DNA of 64,000 nt from Microbotryum silenes-acaulis (Eukaryota; Basidiomycota; Microbotryomycetes; Microbotryales; Microbotryaceae): the NCBI GenBank assembly GCA_003665825.1, contig QPFY01000002.1, positions 2,232,001 through 2,296,000 on the forward strand, read 5' to 3'. Within the stretch, counting starts at the first letter, position 1. Each line of letters opens with the position of its first letter. Positions 56,201 to 64,000 of the stretch are shown one piece after another. A program made the translations under genes and the position numbers. The notes beneath the pieces are model-generated. The model was not told the origin of the DNA and did no database searches. It saw only the letters and a program-made list of their open reading frames with translations.

Positions 56201-56849
56201 ATGCTGCTGCACTGTAAGTTGAGTGCCTTGAGACCTGTACCAGCCTCCTCCGAGCTGATAACTCATCTCTTCCCATTCTAGGCTTGCCATTCAGCGTTCA
56301 GCAGGCGTATGACGAGGCCGATGCTCAAGCAGAGGAACGTGTAAGGCGCCGCTCCGCTTCCGCCTCACGACGACCTCGAGCCACCCGGCCTCACGCTTGC
56401 CCTCGCGCGCGGCGGCGCCGCGTCTCTTGACCTTAGTCCTTTTAGTAGTCTTTCTTCGCCTGCGAATACACCGTTTGATCCTTTCTGTTTGGATTCGGAA
56501 TCAGTGAGGCTCGAGAGCAATCTCGTGCCTTTCGAACGCTTGCTGCTCGACGCCATTGAGACAGCAAATGAAAGCTTGCCGGGTCGTGTAGGTTCATTTA
56601 AGCAGCAATTGTCTTCGTACAGCTACACTAAGCGGAACCAGAACTCTTTCACAGGCTCAAATTCTTCGGCGCGCATCCCTTCTGCGTCACGACTCTCGTC
56701 AGCTTGCGCTTGATCTGAAAAGCTTGATCCAGCACCGTCAGGCCCGTCAATGTGCGCCCACCTCAGAGCAATCCTACTCCAGAGAAGGCACGGCGCGTGC
56801 CCAGGATTTCGATCCCACATCAACAGCACAAAAAAGTGATGCAAGATAG
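56201..56849 (+). CDS. Small hypothetical protein (weak model, four exons)
   Basis: A tentative gene with exons 56201-56213, 56282-56340, 56381-56587 and 56655-56849 gives about 157 residues. The parts are MLLHCLPFSVQQAYDEADAQ, PFDPFCLDSESVRLESNLVP, FERLLLDAIETANESLPGR and LRHDSRQLALDLKSLIQHRQ. The helical C-terminus and consistent exon phases are the reasons for calling it. The second intron would be only 40 nt, shorter than the others in the window. No family is recognised. It may instead be a decayed gene. Confidence 0.33.
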
Positions 56850-57238
56850 TCCGAGCATGATGACGTGCACTCCAGAGTCCTCCGAGGCTTAGTGCAATCA
56901 ATGGGTGCAGCCCGTCTCGAAGCTGTGTCAGGAGTTGCGAGGTCCATTCGTTGGACAGGACAAGGGACCTTCAGTCGCTTTTCAACCGCGAACGAGATGG
57001 ACAACATAGGATACATCAAAGACGGACGTAAGGAAGTGAGCTACAAATGTCTGTTCTGCACATATGGCCCAGAGAGTGCTCATCAATTATACTCATTCTT
57101 GCCCAGGTACGGATGCAATTGCGAGCAGGGCAGTACGCGGCATTCGCCAGAATCCCAACGTTTGGTCTGACCGATGGAGATCTCACGTCAGCTGCCATCC
57201 GTCGATACGGTTGACTGCCGCCGTAGAGGATCTTCTCT

Positions 57239-57835
57239 TCAACCATTGCCTGACGCGCCTTGGCCGCTTTCATCTGATCGATCCAGCTCGGCCCACTGAT
57301 CGCTCGGAACCTGACCATAGCTACATGTCCCACTTGCGAGGAGCGAGGTGAATTTATTGAATTCGTCTGTGAAGGGCTCGTTGTTGAGGAAAACGTAGGG
57401 ATAGTGGAAGTTTTTGTTGAACCGATCTGCTCGAAAGAAAAGTGATGGTCGACTGTCAGCAAATCTAGTGCTTGGAATGAAGGATGGCTTCATTGCTCTC
57501 AAAAATGAAAGAGCGTCGAACCCACCTTCAGTCTGTCGGATGCTGCCTACAATCTTCCATAGATCCATCTTCCATAGATCCGAGTTGCGAGCGAGGATGA
57601 CGAACGTGATCGCATTGAGCTCGGGGTCAAGCGACTCAAACGGCGCGAGTCCGGTACCGCCGACACTTGTCAAGTCATCTAGATTTGTTGTCGGAGAGTC
57701 GTGCCATGATGAAGGGGAGCCATCTGATGCTAGACCACTTTTGGATGCGATGGCTTCGAGGGAGGCGCTGGCGGCGTAGCTCGGGGACATGAACAGTGCG
57801 AGCCAGTGCAATCCGACCAGTGCGAGCAAGCCCAC
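57239..57835 (-). pseudogene. Truncated KRE2/KTR/MNT1-type alpha-1,2-mannosyltransferase relic
   Basis: The membrane anchor (YLLVGLLALVGLHWLALFMS) and the start of the luminal domain are readable: ITFVILARNSDLW, IVGSIRQTE, an intron, then DRFNKNFHYPYVFLNNEPFT and SYGQVPSDQW. These match Golgi/ER mannosyltransferases of the KRE2/KTR family, which need about 250 further residues including the catalytic region. The frame diverges after DQWAELD and stops at 57239. Upstream of the anchor there is an in-frame stop and no ATG. A tandem duplication repeats a short block (DLWKMDLWK). I judge it a 3'-truncated pseudogene. Confidence 0.68.
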
Positions 57836-58480
57836 GAGGAGGTATCGGACGATGGGTATTCGTAAAGATCTCGGAAGGTGATATGAAGATGAAGATGATG
57901 TCGCGCCTCCTTATTCGACTCCTCGTTCGGAACTCGCGACTACGCAGAGGAACCCCATCGTCAGCTTGGGCAACAGCTCGGCGTGAGCGACGGTCGCCAA
58001 ACAGCATGACTTACGACGTTGATAGTCGAACGCATCCAGTGGCGAACTGAAACGTCCTGGCGGGTACGCCATTGACTATAGACCGGGATATCCTCTGATT
58101 TCCTGGACGATCCGGTGCTCGACTCGCAGAACCCCGGGCAGGCGCCGTCCCCGCTGCGGACTCCGAAGTGAGCTCGGTCCGGAAGGAGAGTACGTTGAGC
58201 TTGTTCGACGGAGCTCTCCTACGCCCCTAGGGACTAGAATTCAATCGATCGAGAAGATGAATGGGTTGCCAGGCGCAGCAGTAGACGGGCACAAGCCAAA
58301 CCTCGAATGCGCTCGTTTCTGGGAGAGAAGCCGCGAGGGGACTCGAGGAGACTCGAGGTGGATGACAGTGTATTCAGGCAAGGCACCGAAGCTTTTTGAT
58401 GGCCGCAAGGTCTCTCAACAATTGCGAATGATCTCAAAATGGAACAAAAGAGGAAGATATTATGAAGAACCAATGAACAT
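57836..58480. other. Gene-free gap
   Basis: Nothing supportable is seen here apart from residual upstream sequence of the mannosyltransferase relic. Confidence 0.5.
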
Positions 58481-61052
58481 CTACGAGCGAGACTGATATC
58501 CAAGGATCTCTCTCATCTTGGTCTGCATCATCGCTATCATTGCTTTGGTCCTCACAATGCCGTCCGGACTCTGGGGAAAGTCAGGCAGTTTGAGGGTGAG
58601 CATGTTGACCAATCGGCATTCCCGCGGACTGAGCTTGTGCAGAGCTTCCAGAAGATATCGGCGTCGTGGACTACGATCAAGGACGCTGCCCCACAGATCC
58701 AGGCGTGCATTGAACAGCTGCTTCCAGCCCGGTAGCGCGCAGGTCGACGCTAGATAGAGCGGCTTCCATGCTTCCCAAGTTTGCGGGCTCAAAAACTCGG
58801 CAAATGAGCCCACGACTTGCACGAACCAGTAGACCGCGGATTCGAGGTCGTCCTGAAGACTGCGAAACGCCAGAGTCCTTTCCCGACCCATGAGGAGCCA
58901 GAGGAGCACGTCCGAAGGTGCCGTGTCGAGGGTGACTCTGACGGACCCACAATCCTCGGCAACGTTGCGAACCCGTACACCCGGCGGCGCAACGATGCCC
59001 GAGTCCCAGTCGACCAGAACAAGGTGTCCTCGGTGGTGGAGGATGTTGCCGAGCGACAAGTCGCGATGATGGATACCGAGATCGTAGAGAATCGGCAGCA
59101 ATGTAAAAAGCCGGTCCAAGACATGGAAGGCGTCGCTCAACGGGTGGCGACAATGTCGGTGCCCGTGGACCCGGGTAGGTAGAGGAGTGGGGTTGCGAAG
59201 AATGAGGAGGTCCAGCTTGCGTCGTCGCACTCGCTGATAAGCATCTTGCCCGTCTCGAAGCACTGGCAAGTCTTTGTCCTGTATTTGCGAATAATGAAGG
59301 CCGAACGACTTCAGCTTTTCGAGAAGAGCGATGTGGTTGAAGATCAGTGACGACTCTTCCTGCGACGCGATGTATGCGCAACGCTCCTCAATCTTTTGCA
59401 GCACGTTCGCCTCGTGACCAACATAGTTGAGCGTATTGTATTGAATCTTGAGCACAAAGGACGGTGTGGAGTTTGACGGCGAAGATGCCGAGCCCGCCGG
59501 CGCGATCAAGCTTGGTCGGGTCAGCTGCAAAACGACCGTGCTGCGGCTGAAGATGGACCCGCCGTCCGTGAGTGTGGGGTGGACGAGCTCGATGGGTTCC
59601 TCGTCGATGAACTCGACGGTGCGGCCAACGAGAGGAGCTCCTTCTTCAAGCTCAGGCGGACGAAGGCAAGAAGCCAAAAATGACGCTGGGGTGATGCCGA
59701 TTTGGGAATGGCATGCGTAGCGGAAGAGCGGGTTGAACCCTGCCGAGTAGACATCCAGGCCAAACAGAATGGAAAGGACGACCCCCAACTCGCCAAAGCG
59801 CTCACCCCAGCAATCCGCGATGGTCGCGATCCGACACGCCTCATGGTCGAGCACGACAAGGTAAGCCTTGGTATCGGTGATGGCCAGGCCCGGCGCATAC
59901 ACGCGGGTCGGTTGACTGAGTGCATGCTGCGCCAAGTCGAGAACGAGGTCGACGAGGGGAGACGAGACGCACGCGGTTCGCTTGGCATGGGCCCCCTGCG
60001 GAGGCACGCCGAAACGAATTGGGACAAGCATGCCACGTGCGGCAGGCCCTTTCTTCTTCACGGCCATCTGCTCACAGCACGTCAGGAAATGGTGAGGTTG
60101 AGAGCGTTTAAAATCCTTGTGGCGTGCACCTTCTTGAGTCAATCGAGGGTGTTCCTGCGCTTGTGCAATCGCCAAACTCTTTTGTTGTCCTTCACCGGAA
60201 GTCGCCTAGTTCGAAAATCGCATAGCGAGCGCAGCATTCAGCATCGTCGTTTGCCACGCATAATCTGGATAGCCCTGGCCAAAGGATACTTACAAATTTC
60301 GCAAGTGGCCACACCCAATCTGCCTTCGTTTGGCTCGCGGGTCGTTGGCAGTCGCGTCTGAAGTCGTTCCTCAGCCTGCCCAGGACACGCTTGGGGCGCT
60401 TCTGAACTTCTTGCACGCGTGCCTTGAACCGGGCTTGCTCGGTGCCAAAAACCGAGTACAACAGGTCGGAGGTGTTGCACATCACGATACGGGGGACGAT
60501 CTCGTCTTCGAGGAAGCATTGGTCGTCTTCGCGGTCCAGCGCAGGCGAAATGAGAGCTTCGACCACACTTTCGCGCGCCGCATTGCTCGCGGTCGCAGGC
60601 ATCATCTGCGGGTGATTGAAATGGTCACGCTCGTCACGATGATGGTGGGAGGAGTGGGCGCCGCTTGCCGTCGTCGGACAGCGCGCCATGCTCGGCGACG
60701 ACGGAGAGCGTGGGACCTCGTCGTCGGCCTGAGCCTTGCCGCGATCTTGGCGCACGTTCGACTGCGATGGTGAGTGCGACGACGAACGCGACGACGAACG
60801 CGACGACGAGCGTGACGACGAGCGCGACGACGAGCGCGACGACGACGAACAGAAGGACCCGGATGATAGCGAAAGTGCTGCTGGCGCGGGCGGGCGCGAG
60901 CGCGGGGACGATGACGATCGAGGCGAATGCGAGGGTGCGGGCGACGGCGGGACCCATAACGGTGGTGACTGTTGCAGGTAGAAGACGACTGAGAGGCTTT
61001 GGTCAGCGCGTGAGCAACACCAGACCGATTGAGACTTTATTTTCACTTGCAT
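58481..61052 (-). CDS. FunK1-type protein kinase
   Basis: This is a protein-kinase-like gene of the fungal FunK1 family. The kinase exon runs from about 60215 to 58481, with the stop at 58481-58483. Catalytic blocks are intact: GIHHRDLSLGNIL (catalytic loop with Asp and Asn) and HLVLVDWDSGIV (metal-binding motif), followed by the family-typical DDLESAVYWFV. Upstream, an exon ends WVWPLAKF with a perfect GTAAGT donor, and the next exon starts ATSGEGQQKSLAIAQAQ, which restores the frame. The N-terminal ATG 61052-61050 opens a Ser/Arg-rich tract (SSSRSSSRSS) encoded by a 12-bp tandem repeat; a later start (for example MMPATAS, about 60605) is equally possible. A palindromic element lies 41 bp upstream of ATG 61052. 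Function unknown; a more degenerate relative is at 43.2-44.9 kb. Confidence 0.75.
60776..60850. repeat. 12-bp tandem repeat (GCGACGACGARC)n
   Basis: Five 12-bp units and a 15-bp final unit lie within the putative N-terminal exon of the FunK1 gene. On the minus strand they encode SSSR units. Because the repeat length is a multiple of three, other frames also stay open and give DDER or hydrophobic VVA strings, so frame choice rests on continuity with the kinase exon. Confidence 0.9.
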
Positions 61053-61093
61053 CTGGCTGTATAGGGTGCTCGTGATCGAATGCGCTGCGTGGA

Positions 61094-61264
61094 CATCAGC
61101 AAAATGGGCACTCGGTGCGCACCGCTTAAAGGCGCTTCAGCCCCGCTTAAGGACGCTTAACAAGACGCGGGGCTTAAGGACGTCTTGTTAAGCGTCCTTA
61201 AGCGTCCTTAAGCGGGGCTGAAGCGCCTTTAAGCGGTGCGCGCCGAGTGCCCATTTTGCTGATG
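61094..61264. mobile_element. Palindromic element, copy 2 (171 bp)
   Basis: It shows the same ends and centre as the element at 22070-22270. The left arm (74 bp) has one 10-bp GCTTAAGGAC unit, while the right arm (84 bp) has two. The outer arms differ by a single base (GGTGCGCACC on the left against GGTGCGCGCC on the right). The flanks share GA on both sides, a possible 2-bp target duplication. Confidence 0.9.
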
Positions 61265-61986
61265 GAGCCTCAACGCTTGTTGGCCAACACGCTTGGAATG
61301 GGCGCTTGCTGGGTGGGGAGGCTAAGTCCCATGGAGGACTGGGACGAGGGCGACCCCTACCACCTTGCTTCGCTGGCATCGTCAATTCGAGCGCTGCAGC
61401 GATGCAGCGAGCTAGTGAGGAAGTGAGGAAGCGATGAAGCGATGAGAGAGGTCGCGTTTTTGGTGCTTGGTGTTTGGTTGATGGAAGACCCGAAAGCCCG
61501 GCCTGACGCGCGTAGCGCCCGACTGGACAAATGTTGGGGTGAGAGATCGCAAGATGAGGGAGTGCGAGGGTAGTACCCGAGATGTTCGTCGCGTCAGACG
61601 TGAACAGGTTGCGCGTGACGGGGACCGGCGCGCTCCTAGCTCATCAGCTCGATCTTCTGGCCCTCAAAATGACTCCGAGCCATGGACGGGCAACACAAGT
61701 AATGGGTCGTTCGGACTCAGAGTAGTACGAGCAGATGCGTTAAAATACGAGTGTCATTTTGCAACCACCAAGAACACTGCTTTGCTCATTGTTGCTGCTA
61801 CAAATCAGGTCGACTTGGTGACCTCGGGTGACCGAGGGGGCTCCTTTTTCGGAAGACCGCAGGGACGGGGCAGCTGCGATGCTGAGCGGCGGCGGCGCGG
61901 GCTGGCGTCATTGGTACCGATGACGCAAGCTAGTAGAGCTTGACCTCGATTCGCTTGATAAGCGCCAAGCCTGGCCTCAGGGCGAG

Positions 61987-61994
61987 TATAAAAG
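61987..61994 (+). promoter_or_regulatory. Candidate TATA box
   Basis: TATAAAAG followed by a C/T-rich initiator-like region, about 46 bp before an ATG at 62040. No complete downstream gene could be built, so the assignment is tentative. Confidence 0.4.
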
Positions 61995-62439
61995 CGCCCC
62001 GCCCCTCTCACCTCTCTCTCTCTCCTTCCTTCCTCGTTGATGAGTACCTCTCACATGGCTCCTCCACCACTGGGCCGTAACCGACTAGCGCATCGACGCA
62101 GCACCGAGGCGGTAGGTGGTGGAAGTCGGCAGTAGTGTACCATCAGCCACCGTGAGTTCACCCCTCCCACTCGTTGCAAGTACCACCGTCGCTGACTTGG
62201 GCACTGCCCTCTGGTCTTGACTCGGATCGTCACCAGCCTCCGATCACGCTCTTGATCGAAGAGGGGCCCACGGCAGTCCTGGTCGTCTTGCGAGGTAAAA
62301 AGTTTGGGAGAGGTTTTTGGTTGTCACTGTATCGGGTCAGTCCCGCTTGTGGCCACCTCCGAGCATGCACCGCCACCGCCACCGCAGCTGCCATCATCGG
62401 CCGGACCCGACCTCGTACGACGGACTTGGGCTGACCTTG

Positions 62440-62820
62440 CTCTCACCTTCACCTTTGCATGCCCGTTCATCTTCATCCACCTTCACATCACACCACCTTC
62501 AAACCACATCACACCATCTCCACCTCCATCACCATCCTCACCTCCACATCCGATTCTCGTCTTCACCCTTCACCCTCGCCCCTTCACCCTCGCCATCACG
62601 TTCGCTTCCACCTCGAATCACCACCTCCACCTTGATCCCTTGCCTCACCTCTACGTCTGTTCCTCCCCATTGCACCTCCACCTTCGACGTGCCCTCATTT
62701 CATGCTGCTCTTTCTTTGACCTTGATCTTGACCGTCAACCTCGCCTTCACCACACCGTCAACCTCTTGCTTACGTCATCCACCTCCACTTCCACCTTTGC
62801 CTCCACCTCGGGATTTGGCG
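62440..62820. repeat. Degenerate pyrimidine-rich CACCTT/CACCTC minisatellite
   Basis: About 380 bp on the plus strand are dominated by short units such as CACCTT, CACCTC, TTCACC and CATCAC. Both open plus frames read as His/Pro/Ser/Thr strings, as expected of such a repeat, and are not called genes. Confidence 0.7.
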
Positions 62821-63508
62821 TTACAGGGGGTTTCCTTGTCCGCCAATCGGCAGTGCAAGACGTCATGACCGGTATTAATGATGAATCAACAACTTTGTCC
62901 ACAAAAAGTGAGTTTTATGCACACCAAGTGTGACTGCCTACCAGTAGTTCCGTCTGCTCGAACGTAAAGTTGCGAGCTGCTGCTAACATGGTCACCCCCG
63001 GCCAACAGCTGCTTCAACTGGCAATGCGGCGGGACAGGTCAGACTCGAGGATGGGGATGATGGAGAGGAAGTGGGGATGTGTGGGGTTTCGCTGTGGTTT
63101 TTCATTAGTCTTTTAATCACGTGCACGTATCAGGCCGCGCTGCACAGCGACTCCGACGATCGTCCTCTTCTTTGTTTTCTCATTGTTTGAGTAGAACAGA
63201 GTCCGAGGATTAACCGTACTGGAATGTTCGAATAGTGGGGTGAGAACCCTGTGCGTCGTTGTTGGGTTTATCGGGTAGTAGGGGCAGACCGTGAAAAACC
63301 AGTCAGGGTGTTTTTGAGCAAAGCAAAAAGTTCGAGCCTCTCCTTGTTGTCCCTTCTTTCACAGCTCGGTCAACAAGGCACATTCGGAAAAAATTGCCTC
63401 GGTCGAGCTGGCGGCGGCACCACCCCGAAGTGGGGGTGGGCGTCGCCTCTTCGCGAGCTGCTCCTGCTTCCTCTTCCGCCCCCACGCCCCCACGCACGCT
63501 CCAAGGCT

Positions 63509-64000
63509 ATGGCGTCCGTCAGGGCTCCAGTAGGGCGGACTTGTTCTTGCGTGAAGACAAAACGGTCCTTCTCTATCTCCTCCCTCCAACGCTGGCGACT
63601 GCCGTCCACCTCGTCGATAGCCTCGCTGGCAATCGACGTTCACCCTGCCATACAGCAAGCTCAAGCGGAGAGGGCACCTGTCGTAGCTCTCGAATCGACG
63701 TTGATCACGCATGGTAAGCTAGCAGATTGTGCAGAAGCCTTTCTAGGGCGACTTTGGCGGCTGCTTATCTTTCTTCACTTGCTCGACCGGCTCTGGTGTT
63801 GCACAGGCATGTCACCACCGCATTGCTACGAGCTACCTTTGGAATGCGAGACCATTCTTAGAGACCAGGGAGTTGTGCCAGCAACCATCGCCATCCTCGA
63901 TGGGAGGATCAAAGTCGGCCTCGAGCCGCAACAGCTTGCACAACTGGCCGATAAGGCACATTCGACGGACAAGAGCGATTCGAATTGTGGAAGGTGGGGA
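63509..64000 (+). CDS. Pseudouridine-5'-phosphate glycosidase (PsuG family), 5' part
   Basis: The gene encodes a pseudouridine-5'-phosphate glycosidase, which splits the C-C glycosidic bond to ribose-5-phosphate and uracil. Exon 1 (63509-63713) starts at ATG 63509 and gives a Ser/Arg-rich N-terminus (MASVRAPVGRTCSCVKTKRS) resembling a mitochondrial targeting peptide. The conserved start APVVALESTLITHG follows. The intron 63714-63806 is phase 1, and exon 2 continues MSPPHCYELPLECETILRDQ, VPATIAILDGRIKVGLEP and QLAQLADKAH. These are hallmarks of PsuG. The gene runs off the right edge; in many fungi the C-terminus is fused to a PfkB pseudouridine kinase, which cannot be seen here. Function assignment is secure at family level. 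Confidence 0.87.
   Translation, partial: MASVRAPVGRTCSCVKTKRSFSISSLQRWRLPSTSSIASLAIDVHPAIQQAQAERAPVVALESTLITHGKLADCAEAFLGRLWRLLIFLHLLDRLWCCTGMSPPHCYELPLECETILRDQGVVPATIAILDGRIKVGLEPQQLAQLADKAHSTDKSDSNCGRWG

Larger units (their letters stand above)
61265..63508. other. Long intergenic stretch with a TATA promoter-like site and CACC/CTTC-rich repeat
   Basis: No firm gene is found. A TATAAAAG box (61987-61994) is followed by a CT-rich stretch and ATG 62040 (MSTSHMAPPPLGRNRLAHRR), with a GTAGGT donor candidate at about 62111. A plus frame near 62176-62295 (LLIEEGPTAVLVVLRG) may be a further exon, but I cannot complete a model. From about 62440 to 62820 the sequence is a degenerate CACCTT/CTTCAC-type repeat. 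Confidence 0.45.

Noticed and set aside
55874..56290. 138-codon minus-strand ORF
   Set aside because: Some coding-like composition, but no family, no clear start, and conflict with a spliceable plus-strand model; left uncalled.
62317..62933. Two overlapping plus-strand ORFs of about 180-210 codons
   Set aside because: They read a CACC/CTTC minisatellite; composition is His/Pro/Ser/Thr only.

Overview
The window looks like nuclear DNA of a basidiomycete fungus. Most genes are split by many short introns (about 40-100 nt, GT-AG), promoters are CT-rich, and it carries two FunK1-type kinase-like genes, a family known from fungi. A Pucciniomycotina (Microbotryomycetes-like) host is my guess from the overall style; no rRNA or other taxonomic marker is present to prove it.

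Layout. 1-13.9 kb holds ordinary genes: a mitoferrin-type mitochondrial carrier (-), a xanthine/hypoxanthine phosphoribosyltransferase (-), a cytochrome P450 (+), a decayed cysteine-rich secreted-protein gene containing two oppositely oriented Copia fragments, and a BAR-PH-ArfGAP protein (+). 14.1-29.8 kb is rich in paralogues: two O-fucosyltransferase-like type II membrane proteins in opposite orientation flank an HxxxDG acyltransferase, followed by two tandem alkaline ceramidases, one with an altered active site. Two compact non-coding mobile elements lie in the 22.0-22.6 kb gap: a perfect 201-bp palindrome and a 263-bp hAT-like MITE with an exact 8-bp target duplication. 30-39 kb has a low-complexity hypothetical protein (-), a SulP/SLC26 anion transporter (+) and a four-TM membrane protein (-).

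39-53 kb is repeat-dominated: a Ty3/gypsy trace, a long hairpin, a kinase-like FunK1 gene with lost catalytic residues (-), a tRNA-like sequence, and a nearly full-length APE-type LINE (ORF1 and ORF2 overlapping as TAATG, ORF2 frameshifted) with a poly(A)-tailed 3' region. A diverged copy of that tail lies at 42.6 kb. 52.5-61 kb has an unknown gene (-), a weak small gene (+), a truncated KRE2/KTR mannosyltransferase relic (-), and an intact-looking FunK1 gene (-). A second copy of the palindromic element lies 41 bp upstream of that FunK1 gene's putative ATG. The window ends in the 5' part of a pseudouridine-5'-phosphate glycosidase gene (+).

The strongest candidates for something undescribed are the two-copy palindromic element with 10-bp expandable units, and the hAT-like MITE beside one copy. 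The fucosyltransferase-like/acyltransferase/ceramidase neighbourhood could serve a glycolipid or glycan pathway, but that is inference only.
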